Positions 17,954 to 24,971 of a stretch of DNA of 34,369 bases are shown here, piece by piece. The position numbers and the translations under genes are program-made. Position 1 is the first letter of the stretch. Each line of letters begins with the position of its first letter. The notes beneath the pieces are model-generated. The model searched no databases. It was not told the DNA's origin and worked only from the letters and a program-made list of their open reading frames with translations. The stretch covers positions 1-34,369 of the forward strand of contig DATNPH010000249.1 in the NCBI GenBank assembly GCA_036703315.1, in the 5' to 3' direction. This DNA is from DATNPH01 sp036703315. GTDB lineage: Bacteria > Cyanobacteriota > Cyanobacteriia > Cyanobacteriales > Coleofasciculaceae.

Positions 17954-18853
17954 TTTATTCCATAGTGGATTAAGGCGGTAGTAGAGTTGGTTTGTCTCCC
18001 CTTCAGGCAGTAGTAGACCCTTCTCCACCATTACTCGTAGTTCGCGCTGTAGCGTCCGCCGCGATCGCTCTGGGCAAATCTCCTCAAAGTTCTGAATGGT
18101 CAGCCCTCCATGCCCGATAGCAAAGGTGAGGGCTTTGCGTTGACGATTGGAAAGTTGGTAATTCTGGAAAAGTACATCGGAGGTACTCTGTTCACCGACC
18201 TGCGCTTGGTTGGGCAGCAACTCGTCTCCTACGTAGGGTCGTAGGTATGCCACTAATAGCTCTCGAACCTCCTTGTAAAGCTGCTTTCGGTGTGTGCGAT
18301 CGCTGCGTAACGCTACTAGCAGCAGGGAGTTGTAGCACTGGAGGCAAACTTCAGACAGCAGTTTGCTTTTCTCTGTACTCAAGGCGAGGTTCCGCAGCCT
18401 TAAGAGGCTAGCGAACTCTTGGATGAGTCGCTGATTAAAACTATCGTCGAAGTACTTAAACATCTCCGGGGCGACGAAGTACTGGATGTAGACGACTTTC
18501 GGACCGGGATGCTCGAAATAGACAGCGAACGTCTCCACGATTTGCTGCATCATCTGCTCTAGTGGCAGTTGAGCCATCTGAGGAGTCATTAACTTGGCGT
18601 GGATGGCTCTTACTTGCTCCATATGGCGTTCTTCCAAAGCGTGGAAAATCGCTAGCTTATCGGGAAAGAACTGGTAGAGGGAACCGATCGCTGTCCTAGC
18701 GCGAGCAGCGATCGCGTGGGTTGTTGCTGCCTCGTAACCCACTTCGACAAACACTTCGGCAGCCGCCTCTAGAATGCGCTCAACACGTTGTTGGCTGCGC
18801 TTCTGCTTGGGCTGGCGGCGTAGGAATGCATTTTTCGATGTTGAAGCGTTCAT
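17930..18853 (-). CDS. TetR family regulator with extra C-terminal winged helix
   Basis: A 307-aa transcription factor. The N-terminal TetR helix-turn-helix is clear (QRVERILEAAAEVFVEVGYE, then AATTHAIAARARTAIGSLYQFFPDK). The middle is the usual helical ligand/dimer domain. Unlike a typical ~200-aa TetR protein, it continues into a second DNA-binding-like domain at ~235-300 (LSNRQRKALTFAIGHGGLT, then RRTLQRELRVMVEKGLL, then YYRL), which reads as a winged helix. I chose the ATG at 18853; a TTG at 18910 would add a low-complexity basic tail. The gene is divergent from the Rieske oxygenase, which it probably represses until a ligand binds. Confidence 0.85.
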   Translation of the reverse strand: MNASTSKNAFLRRQPKQKRSQQRVERILEAAAEVFVEVGYEAATTHAIAARARTAIGSLYQFFPDKLAIFHALEERHMEQVRAIHAKLMTPQMAQLPLEQMMQQIVETFAVYFEHPGPKVVYIQYFVAPEMFKYFDDSFNQRLIQEFASLLRLRNLALSTEKSKLLSEVCLQCYNSLLLVALRSDRTHRKQLYKEVRELLVAYLRPYVGDELLPNQAQVGEQSTSDVLFQNYQLSNRQRKALTFAIGHGGLTIQNFEEICPERSRRTLQRELRVMVEKGLLLPEGETNQLYYRLNPLWNKLATTSDN

Positions 18854-19231
18854 AGGTTCAGCGTAACTCGTGCGATCGCCTTTGGCGCGGCCCCTTCCCC
18901 TTGGGGACAATCGCCTTGACTCATGCGATCGATACGCTACAACTGTGCCTTGACAAACATGAATATTCCGTCATAATTCTAAATAGATACGAAAGATTTG
19001 TCACATTTCAATTTAACCTCGTACCTCAAGCTGACTAAGCCGTCGCAACAAACTGAGCGATGGCAGGTTAGCTGTGAGCCGCACGTCCACCGCAGGCAGA
19101 TGCTTGCTTGCGTCTGATTTGGGCTAAGTGTTTTACACAAACCGCTTTCCAATGACGCCAGTTTTGCGTTGCTTCTGGTGAAATAACCAGTGCTTGAAAC
19201 GTTAATTCAGTTAATAAGGAGTACAACACCT
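18854..19231. promoter_or_regulatory. Divergent control region, tetR-type gene / Rieske gene
   Basis: A 378-bp gap without a gene, containing the promoters of two divergent transcription units. TGACAAA (18951-18957) and TTTGTCA are inverted about 40 bp apart near 18951-19004, a possible pair of regulator half-sites, though the spacing is too wide for a single TetR operator. The rest, including an imperfect inverted repeat near 19100-19120, has no feature I can assign. Confidence 0.4.
18950..18977 (+). promoter_or_regulatory. Possible sigma70-type promoter toward the Rieske gene
   Basis: TTGACA at 18950-18955 and CATAAT at 18972-18977 are separated by 16 bp. If used, the 5' leader to the Rieske start at 19232 would be about 245 nt, which is long. 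The site overlaps one arm of the TGACAAA inverted repeat, as expected if a repressor blocks it. Confidence 0.35.
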
Positions 19232-20221
19232 ATGTCCATGCTTGAAGGTGCGCCTTGGCTATTGGCACACAAATCGATGTTGGAAGTCAACAAGCCTAAA
19301 AAAGTATCTCTTTACGGTTCAGACTATGTGCTTTGGCAAGATAGAACTGGCAAAGTGAATGCTTTACCCAATGCTTGTCCGCATATGGGCGCAATGTTGT
19401 CAGAAGGGTGGTGTCACGAGCATAAAGATAAAACGAGTGTAGTAGTCTGCCCTTTTCATGCACTTGAGTTTGATAGTGAAGGTTGCACCGTTTTACCTGG
19501 ATCGAAGAAGAAAACTCTGTCGCAACTAAAGCCGCTAGAACTGATTATTCAAGGGGATTTTATTTGGTCTTATGGCGGGTATGAACCCAAAGTGCCGATT
19601 CCCAATATTCTCAATGAAATTGCATCCCAATATGAGTTTATTGGTCATACGGCTGATATGAGTGTAGAGACCGATTTACTCTCTATGCTGCTCATTATGC
19701 ACGACTACAATCACCAAAATGGTACGCATCGCCCTCTATTTAAGATTGAAGAAGTGCAGTTTGATAATTTTATTGATGACGGTCATCATTCCCATGCTTT
19801 TTACAGCCTGCCAACGTCCCCAACTAACTTATCAGAAAAACTAAGCAACCCCGATTTGCTCCTGCTGCCAAAGGTCATTAAAGCTCATCTGGAAAATCAC
19901 TTTCCATTTTTAGTAATAGCTCATGTAGAAAACTGGGTGGGTAAAGTTGCCCAAGTCCACTTGTTTGTGCCAGAGTCCACAACTCGGACGCGGACTTACG
20001 TACTGATGTACGGGATACCTAAACACCCTGCCTTTAAAGCCCTAGGTCAAAAGTTTCTCAATTTTGCCAAAGTAATCGTTGAGCAGGATGCAGATATTTT
20101 GCCCAAGATTTACCCGAACACACCCCAGAAAATCAAGCTCAATAATGAAGTTGGCATGGACTGGGTAAGGCGGAATTTTGAGAGTTGGCCGGAAATTGCG
20201 GAACCGAACCTTTCTAAATGA
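19232..20221 (+). CDS. Rieske-type mononuclear non-haem iron oxygenase
   Basis: A 329-aa oxygenase alpha-subunit-like protein. The Rieske [2Fe-2S] ligands are CPH (Cys49, His51) and CPFH (Cys73, His76). The catalytic iron site shows Asp158-x2-His161-x4-His166 in HDYNHQNGTH, with a late acidic residue in VEQDADIL, as in ring-hydroxylating oxygenases. It should take electrons from a ferredoxin (not encoded nearby) and hydroxylate or demethylate an organic substrate; PaO/chlorophyllide-oxygenase-like or aromatic substrates are both possible. The ATG at 19232 is preferred since AAGGAG lies 10 nt upstream; a GTG at 19190 is weaker. Divergent control by the TetR-type protein suggests induction by its substrate. 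Confidence 0.88.
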   Translation: MSMLEGAPWLLAHKSMLEVNKPKKVSLYGSDYVLWQDRTGKVNALPNACPHMGAMLSEGWCHEHKDKTSVVVCPFHALEFDSEGCTVLPGSKKKTLSQLKPLELIIQGDFIWSYGGYEPKVPIPNILNEIASQYEFIGHTADMSVETDLLSMLLIMHDYNHQNGTHRPLFKIEEVQFDNFIDDGHHSHAFYSLPTSPTNLSEKLSNPDLLLLPKVIKAHLENHFPFLVIAHVENWVGKVAQVHLFVPESTTRTRTYVLMYGIPKHPAFKALGQKFLNFAKVIVEQDADILPKIYPNTPQKIKLNNEVGMDWVRRNFESWPEIAEPNLSK

Positions 20222-20276
20222 ACTGCCTGCGTAGGAGTGGATATCTGTTTGGCGATCGCATTTTTTCCACGCATCT

Positions 20277-20630
20277 CTAATTCCGTTGGTGGCTGGACAA
20301 ATAGCTGAGTCGTTGCTGCCAGATCGCTTCTAGTTGGGCAAAAACGTCTTGAGTATAGCGCGAAGCTTCTTGCAGGATAGCTGACCAGAGGGCATCAAGG
20401 ATACTCAAGTTGCGGCAGCCATGAATTAGGGTGCGACAAGCGGCAATCCACTGTTGGAGTTGGCGATAGCTGATGAAGTAACCGCCTCTGCCTTCGAGAT
20501 GCACCCAAAGTACATGCTCCCATTTTTGCCAGTTGAGGATGCGATTCGGATTGGTTTGGAGATGTTTGGCGATTTGCCGGAGGGTAATGACGAACGTTTG
20601 GGGGTTGATGCGGCGGCGTAGGGGTTGCAT
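20277..20630 (-). CDS. Hypothetical protein, 117 aa
   Basis: Not recognised. The start at 20630 is used because sequence upstream lies in a C/G-rich palindrome and reads as low-complexity protein. The protein is basic, with Trp-rich helices (WQKWEHVLWVH, then LQQWIAACRTLI, then LEAIWQQRL) and a segment FVITLRQIAKHLQTNPNRILNW that could form a helix-turn-helix. No signal peptide or membrane segment. It follows the 84-aa gene on the same strand with two strong hairpins between, so it is probably transcribed separately or attenuated from it. Confidence 0.6.
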   Translation of the reverse strand: MQPLRRRINPQTFVITLRQIAKHLQTNPNRILNWQKWEHVLWVHLEGRGGYFISYRQLQQWIAACRTLIHGCRNLSILDALWSAILQEASRYTQDVFAQLEAIWQQRLSYLSSHQRN

Positions 20631-20681
20631 GGCAGGTTTGGGATTTGGGATGAGTTGTGAGGAAGAAGAACCCGTCCCCAG

Positions 20682-20740
20682 CCCTCCCCTTGATCGGGGA
20701 GGGAGCATGAATTTTCTTACTTCCCCCCGTTTCGGGGGGA
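20682..20740. repeat. Two strong C/G-rich hairpins
   Basis: CCCTCCCC pairs exactly with GGGGAGGG (20682-20703, loop TTGATC), and TCCCCCCG pairs exactly with CGGGGGGA (20722-20740, loop TTT). They separate two minus-strand genes. Without a T-run they are not textbook terminators. The sequence type recurs in this window (13221, 5117) and is probably a dispersed cyanobacterial repeat. Confidence 0.7.
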
Positions 20741-20754
20741 CTGAGGGGGGTTCT

Positions 20755-21009
20755 TTATTTGATGGAAAGCTGGCGTTTGAGGATACTCACGACTTCATCA
20801 GGATTAGCTGTCGGTTGCAAAGGACTCCACGCCGTCACCTCGGCAAATTTTAGACGGTACAAGGTGTGAATTATGTTGTTGACACCTTTGGGAGAGCCAA
20901 TGATCAGGATTTTTACCGGTTCTCGGTTTGAGGTGGCTTCTGGGGAGGCTGACGGGGAGACGGGAACGGCAGGCGTTTCACTGGCATCTGGGACAAATTC
21001 TTCGGACAT
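20755..21009 (-). CDS. Small conserved protein, divergent from HTH regulator
   Basis: An 84-aa protein with a Pro/Ser/Glu-rich, probably disordered first third, then VKILIIGSPKGVNNIIHTLYRLKFAEVTAWSPL, which reads as a beta strand, glycine loop and helix. I remember near-identical cyanobacterial proteins, sometimes annotated as a peptide ABC transporter substrate-binding protein; this name is unsupported here, as there is no signal peptide and it is far too short. The GSPKG loop hints at nucleotide or phosphate binding, unproven. AGGTGA precedes the ATG at 21009. It is divergent from the HTH gene at 21134 and shares the 124-bp operator region, so it is probably regulated by that protein. Confidence 0.75.
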   Translation of the reverse strand: MSEEFVPDASETPAVPVSPSASPEATSNREPVKILIIGSPKGVNNIIHTLYRLKFAEVTAWSPLQPTANPDEVVSILKRQLSIK

Positions 21010-21040
21010 GAGGGTTCACCTGATGTTTGATTAAAGAATA

Positions 21041-21062
21041 GTGTTCATTAATAAGTGAACAC
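21041..21062. promoter_or_regulatory. Operator 1a, palindrome GTGTTCA-N8-TGAACAC
   Basis: A 22-bp site with exact 7-bp arms. It lies between the divergent 84-aa gene and the first HTH gene, centred 37 bp from a second site with the same half-site. Size, symmetry and position fit an autoregulatory operator of the XRE-type protein. Confidence 0.65.
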
Positions 21063-21077
21063 TAAAAATCATACAGG

Positions 21078-21099
21078 ATGTTCATTTACTAATGAACAT
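21078..21099. promoter_or_regulatory. Operator 1b, palindrome ATGTTCATT-N4-AATGAACAT
   Basis: A 22-bp site with exact 9-bp arms, sharing the GTTCA half-site with operator 1a. It lies 35 bp upstream of the first HTH start codon, where binding would block its promoter. Confidence 0.68.
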
Positions 21100-21133
21100 T
21101 TACTAGGTCATCTTCCTCTGACACGATCAGAGC

Positions 21134-21385
21134 ATGGGAAGAGCAGGCAAAGCCCTCAAGCAGGCGTTGGGAAGCTACAGTATCAGCCAGAACAAGTTGG
21201 CAGTGGCTTTAGGCGTTGAGCGCTGGATGGTTTTTCGTTGGTTTCACGAACAAACAGACCCCACGGGCGAGACGATTGTAGATATTGTCAAAGCTCTGAA
21301 GGGAATTGAGCCAGCCGCCGCCGAGAAGTTTGTCGAACTGTATCTAGGTGAGCTGATTAAGGATGAAGATGAGCGATTGTTGTAG
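21134..21385 (+). CDS. XRE/Cro-type HTH regulator, copy 1
   Basis: An 83-aa protein that is essentially one helix-turn-helix domain plus a C-terminal helix. Helix 2 is SQNKLAVALGV (18-28) and the recognition helix ERWMVFRWFHE (29-39). It differs from copy 2 (21542) at 15 of 83 positions. The C-terminal ~24 residues are identical, while residues 31 (Trp) and 34 (Phe), expected to face DNA bases, differ. Two palindromes with GTTCA half-sites lie directly upstream, so it probably represses itself and the divergent 84-aa gene. It may also act as an antitoxin-like regulator, but no toxin gene is evident. Confidence 0.88.
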   Translation: MGRAGKALKQALGSYSISQNKLAVALGVERWMVFRWFHEQTDPTGETIVDIVKALKGIEPAAAEKFVELYLGELIKDEDERLL

Positions 21386-21396
21386 GAGCGATCGCT

Positions 21397-21417
21397 TGAG
21401 ATAAAGTCTTGTGACAT
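21397..21417 (-). pseudogene. Start-codon remnant of a second 84-aa gene
   Basis: Reading leftwards from the ATG at 21417, the codons give MSQDFI, against MSEEFV in the intact 84-aa gene. The upstream ATCAGGTGA ribosome site is also conserved. In both copies the distance from this ATG to the HTH start is 127 bp. After about six codons the similarity ends and the frame runs into the end of HTH copy 1. This shows the duplicated unit once included the partner gene. Confidence 0.6.
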
Positions 21418-21448
21418 TGGGATTCACCTGATTTTGAATTGCACAACA

Positions 21449-21470
21449 AGGTAAACGAATAAGTTTACGT
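21449..21470. promoter_or_regulatory. Operator 2a, palindrome GTAAAC-N6-GTTTAC
   Basis: A 22-bp window, at the position equivalent to operator 1a (408 bp away, the same offset as the two genes), with exact 6-bp core arms. The central AATAAG is shared with operator 1a, but the half-site has changed from GTTCA to GTAAAC. Confidence 0.6.
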
Positions 21471-21484
21471 AAAAATCCTACATG

Positions 21485-21506
21485 ATGTGAACGAATAAGT
21501 TTACAT
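21485..21506. promoter_or_regulatory. Operator 2b, palindrome ATGTGAAC-N6-GTTTACAT
   Basis: A 22-bp site with 8-bp arms and one mismatch, at the position equivalent to operator 1b. Its centre GAATAA matches operator 2a exactly. It lies 35 bp upstream of the second HTH start codon. Confidence 0.62.
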
Positions 21507-21541
21507 TTACTAGGTCATGCTCCTCTGACACGATCAAAAGC

Positions 21542-21793
21542 ATGGGAAGAGCAGGACAAGCCCTCAAGCAGGCATTGGGAACCTATGGAATTAGCCAGAA
21601 CAAGTTGGCGGTGGCGTTAGGCATTGAACGAACCATCGTCAATCGTTGGTTTCACGAACGGGCAGATCCCTCTGCTGAGACAGTTGCAGATATTGTCAAA
21701 GCGCTTAAGGAAATCAATCCAGCCGCCGCCGAGAAGTTTGTCGAACTGTATTTAGGTGAGCTGATTAAGGATGAAGATGAGCGATTGTTGTAG
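21542..21793 (+). CDS. XRE/Cro-type HTH regulator, copy 2
   Basis: An 83-aa paralogue of the protein at 21134, from a tandem duplication of gene plus control region. The recognition helix is ERTIVNRWFHE, with Thr31 and Asn34 in place of Trp and Phe; Thr and Asn are usual base-reading residues at these places in XRE proteins. The sites upstream (GTAAAC/GTTTAC type) differ from those of copy 1, so this protein probably controls only its own gene now; the divergent partner is lost. The nearly identical C-termini might permit heterodimers. It is convergent with the DUF262 gene 57 bp further on. Confidence 0.87.
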   Translation: MGRAGQALKQALGTYGISQNKLAVALGIERTIVNRWFHERADPSAETVADIVKALKEINPAAAEKFVELYLGELIKDEDERLL

Positions 21794-21850
21794 GAGCGAT
21801 CGCTTTTTGCTTAACTCGTAGATTGTGCGATCGCATTGTCATTCATTTAC

Positions 21851-23566
21851 CTATCGAGGCCAAACCTTAACGGCAATGTCAGCTAAATACTCACCACGGC
21901 GTTGAATCTCCTCTACGTTCCATGTCTGCACATTTTTAAAGTACTGATTGTCCAAGGTAAGGGCGCTAGTTCGCAGGTATGATAATTTCTCACTAAAAGC
22001 ATTGTTAGACATCTCAGAATTATAAGAGTGAGGGGTAAGCGTCAGGTTGCCTAGCGTGTTAAGCCAGCGCTTGTGTACTTCATCAGCATTAGCTCCTAGC
22101 AGGGTTCGCCACTCATCAGTCAACTTCTGAGGCATGATGTGTTCCAAGGTGAGGTCATCAGTTTTCACCTGAAACTTAGTTAGGGGTTCCGCCAAACTTC
22201 CCAATAATAGCTTTACCCTACTCCTGTCAATTTTCACAGTGTTTTCAATGATGCTCCGGCGAAACTCGTCGTCGTCCGGCCAGAAGTAAGATTTTCTGGT
22301 ACTCGGCAAACTCCTTAGCTTTTCTCGTAAAGCACTGGCAAAATCACTGAGGTTTTCCTTCTCCCGTAGCTTCTTGGCATCTTCATACAATCCGTTAAAG
22401 ACTTTACTCATCTGAACAGAAGTCAAGTCTGCAAGTACACGACGCACATAGTAGGACTCTATATGATGCAGAGATTGCTTGAATTCTTGCAAAGAGAGTT
22501 TGTTTTCTTCGTAGTCTCTGTATAGGTTGAGCAGAAGGGGATGGCAATTCTTGAGTTCTAAGGTTTTCAGTCGTTCAAACCCACGTTGCAAAGCAGAATT
22601 CGGTTCTGTTTTTTCAGGAAAGCAGATGCGTAAATAGTATCTAGCAAACTGAGAGAATTCTTTCAGCGCAGATAGAACCTCATCTTGGGTTTTCTTTTGA
22701 TCAAGACGTACCTTGAGCGTCTGGTAAGTCTTATCTTGACTGATGTTTCCCCCTCCTATACGTAGATAACACCAAAAAGCCCTAGTGAGTTCTTTTAAGT
22801 ATTGATCATCACCTGCATTAGCTTTGAACTGTTCTTGTAGCGGCAACCATATTTTTTCGTAACCCTCATCCCTTTGTTCTTTATCCGTCAGCCGCATAAA
22901 AAAATTGTTACGTACCAAATCAGCCTGAGTGAGCGGTGCGCCTTTATGATTTAAGCTTTCAAAGATAATGTATGGATTGTCTCTATCGTCTAACGTGATG
23001 CTGACTAACGTTAGCTTCTCCAGAACCACATTTTTAAATGTGGCTAGGTTGATAGAGGCGTTATCCTCCTCTATGTCACCATTTTTTAGTTGATTACAAA
23101 AAAACTTAAAGGCTTCATATATTAGGCTTGTGCTTCCATTGATTTGCCCTTCAATAACTTTCTGATAGACTTCTTGGTCAGCCTGAGTAGGCAAAATTTT
23201 ATAGTGGGCATCACCTTTCTTATATCTATTAATTAAATACAGTTCTTGTAATTCTGCGGCGGATTCAGAGTCGTGTTCTTTTAAGTGTTCCCGTAGCGCA
23301 GCCAGAAGTACGGAAAGTGTAGTGAGGCGTTGCTGACCGTCAATAAGAAGAAATGGAGAAATGCCATCTGGTGTGCCGGGTACTGCCTGAGTCACAATGG
23401 GCCCCAAAAAGTGGTTGTCTTCATTCTCGTGGTATATCTCCATGATGTCTTCCCAAAGAACCTTCCATTCCTTCTTTGACCATGAGTAAGGTCTTTGAAA
23501 GAGCGGAATTTGGAACTGTTTACTGCCTTCTAGCAATTCACGGAGCTTGGTTTCCGATGCCTTCAC
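21851..23566 (-). CDS. DUF262/DUF1524 protein, GmrSD-like restriction enzyme
   Basis: A 571-aa protein with the two-part layout of GmrSD-type (type IV) restriction systems fused in one chain. The N-terminal DUF262 shows IPLFQRPYSW (20-29) and DGQQRLTTL (from Asp76), the NTP-binding/ParB-like signature. The C-terminal DUF1524 shows the His-Me/HNH motif EHIMPQ with His476, then LGNLTL and an Asn in YNSEMSN. Such enzymes cut phage DNA carrying modified bases or act in other anti-phage roles. The start is a GTG at 23566 with AGGAAGG upstream. It is the last gene of a minus-strand defence-like cluster, 355 bp below the truncated NTPase copy. Confidence 0.88.
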   Translation of the reverse strand: MKASETKLRELLEGSKQFQIPLFQRPYSWSKKEWKVLWEDIMEIYHENEDNHFLGPIVTQAVPGTPDGISPFLLIDGQQRLTTLSVLLAALREHLKEHDSESAAELQELYLINRYKKGDAHYKILPTQADQEVYQKVIEGQINGSTSLIYEAFKFFCNQLKNGDIEEDNASINLATFKNVVLEKLTLVSITLDDRDNPYIIFESLNHKGAPLTQADLVRNNFFMRLTDKEQRDEGYEKIWLPLQEQFKANAGDDQYLKELTRAFWCYLRIGGGNISQDKTYQTLKVRLDQKKTQDEVLSALKEFSQFARYYLRICFPEKTEPNSALQRGFERLKTLELKNCHPLLLNLYRDYEENKLSLQEFKQSLHHIESYYVRRVLADLTSVQMSKVFNGLYEDAKKLREKENLSDFASALREKLRSLPSTRKSYFWPDDDEFRRSIIENTVKIDRSRVKLLLGSLAEPLTKFQVKTDDLTLEHIMPQKLTDEWRTLLGANADEVHKRWLNTLGNLTLTPHSYNSEMSNNAFSEKLSYLRTSALTLDNQYFKNVQTWNVEEIQRRGEYLADIAVKVWPR

Positions 23567-23884
23567 TTTTAATAGCCTTCCTACTTTCCTTTATCAAGGT
23601 TAGCCTCTCTACGCCAGAGGTGCATTCGATTCAAAAGCCAATGCAATTAGGTTGGGAGCCATTCGTGAAGATTAAGCATTACCTGTTGAGGCATTAGAAG
23701 ATTCTTCAGGTAGCAGCTAGGGGGTAGGTGGAGTGTCAAAAATTACCATCATCCAACCAGATCAGTCTTATACTTTTGCCGACTACTGTTAAGCTGAATT
23801 ACGACCCAGAGGAAATTCTAGTGTATTTTGGTCAGACTAATCTATCTTCAGAAAGATGAAACGCCAAGAGAAAACACATCATTA
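23567..23884. other. Gap between DUF262 gene and truncated NTPase copy
   Basis: No gene is supported in this stretch; an open frame at 23476-23697 (+) overlaps the DUF262 gene and has no family features. It should hold the promoter of the DUF262 gene. From 23885 rightward the sequence becomes part of the ~1-kb direct repeat shared with 29700-30682. Confidence 0.5.
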
Positions 23885-24866
23885 CCTGGAACCATATCAG
23901 ATAGTGCTAGGTAAACGAGTATTAGTCTTGTCGTGCGATAAGCGCTATGTCAGTGAGAGGCAAAACTTCTTGCTCAATCTTCGGCAAATAATCGATCGCA
24001 ACTCTCCGAATCAAACTGTGCAGTCGATAAAGCACTCTGCGCTCAATGCATTCCTCCTCTAAAAGAAACCGACGCTGTAACGTTTGAAACGCCAAAACTT
24101 GAGCTTCATAAGGATACTCACAAATCATCATCAACCATGCTTGACGCTCAACAGCACGCCGATACACAGCTCCTTGGCAAAGCATTAAACAAGCTAAGCG
24201 ATCGCTCTGATAAAGCCGAGTAAACGTTCGGTCTATCCGCTTTTTTACCAAGTCGATTAAACCAATACTGTAGCGGTCAATCCTTGGCTTGTCCTGCCTA
24301 GATTTGTCTTCAGGGACATCTTTAAGTCGTTGGGCTTCTTCAATTTCACAGCCGTACTCATGCCAATAAGCCTGGACATCTCCGTTATAAGGTGGCTCTC
24401 GGATTTCACCAGCAATCACCCGTAATGCTAAGGGATGCCCTTCATAAACATGGATAATCCGCTTGATGTTTTCTAAATCTACGTCTGTTTGTATCTGAAC
24501 ATCCCAGTTTTCAAACAATTCGAGAGCTTCCGACTCCTCCAACCCTTTCAGCCGCTTAATGTGCGCTCGCTCCAGATACCTTCCCTCAGCAATAATTGGA
24601 GGTTGATCTTGAGAAGTCAAGATGATGCGCGTCGGCATTTCCTCCGCTTTAATGACTTGTTCCAAAAGCTTCATAAATGCTGGTTCGATAAACTGATGCC
24701 CTCCCTGATCATCAAGTTCTAAGATTTCTTCAACCATATCGAGCAGGAGCAAGCAAGGATGCGATCGCAACTTGCTGATCATTGCTCCTACCAGTACATC
24801 AGAATCTTTTTGCAACTGCTCATCCGTTGCTGCTTGTTCTCCCAACACTCGGCGTGCTAAACCATC
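23885..24866 (-). repeat. Left copy of ~1-kb direct repeat
   Basis: This stretch aligns base by base with 29700-30682 in the same orientation. It covers the C-terminal ~300 codons of the STAND NTPase plus about 40 bp of 3' flank. Protein differences number about 30 in 300 by eye. The two copies flank the TIR/WD40 gene. Confidence 0.85.
23922..24862 (-). pseudogene. 5'-truncated copy of the STAND NTPase gene
   Basis: The frame matches residues ~278-580 of the intact NTPase (29765-31507) without frameshift or internal stop. It lacks the N-terminal doubled domain and the P-loop, but keeps the Walker B (LLLLDMVEE), the RIILTSQD strand, the GHPLAL motif and the C-terminal winged-helix part. The frame can be extended to a TTG at 24944, but those residues come from a palindromic repeat and are unrelated. 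No good start with a ribosome site is seen. I call it a decayed gene, although an intact frame of ~300 codons at ~90% identity could mean a recent event or a retained fragment acting as a dominant partner. Confidence 0.78.
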
Positions 24867-24894
24867 TAGGTGATTTGGTTGATGATGATGAGCG

Positions 24895-24922
24895 GTAGCG
24901 GCACGATAATATCGTGCCCTAC
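24895..24922. repeat. Palindrome GGCACGATA-A-TATCGTGCC at truncation point
   Basis: Exact 9-bp arms (24900-24908 and 24910-24918) are extended by GTAG and CTAC with a one-base bulge. It resembles the GTAGGG-GCACG type palindromes common in cyanobacterial genomes. It lies about 30 bp before the point where similarity to the intact NTPase gene starts, so it may have been involved in forming the truncated copy. Confidence 0.65.
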
Positions 24923-24971
24923 AAGGCACTGATGGCACTGTCAAACCCCACTGACAAAAAGTAACCCACCA

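Noticed and set aside
23476..23697. 73-aa frame with a hydrophobic stretch, opposite the DUF262 start
   Set aside because: Mostly antisense to the DUF262 gene; the hydrophobic run is not supported by a ribosome site or family.
24863..24944. N-terminal extension of the truncated NTPase frame to a TTG at 24944
   Set aside because: The residues come from the palindromic repeat and flank, have no ribosome site and no match to the intact protein.
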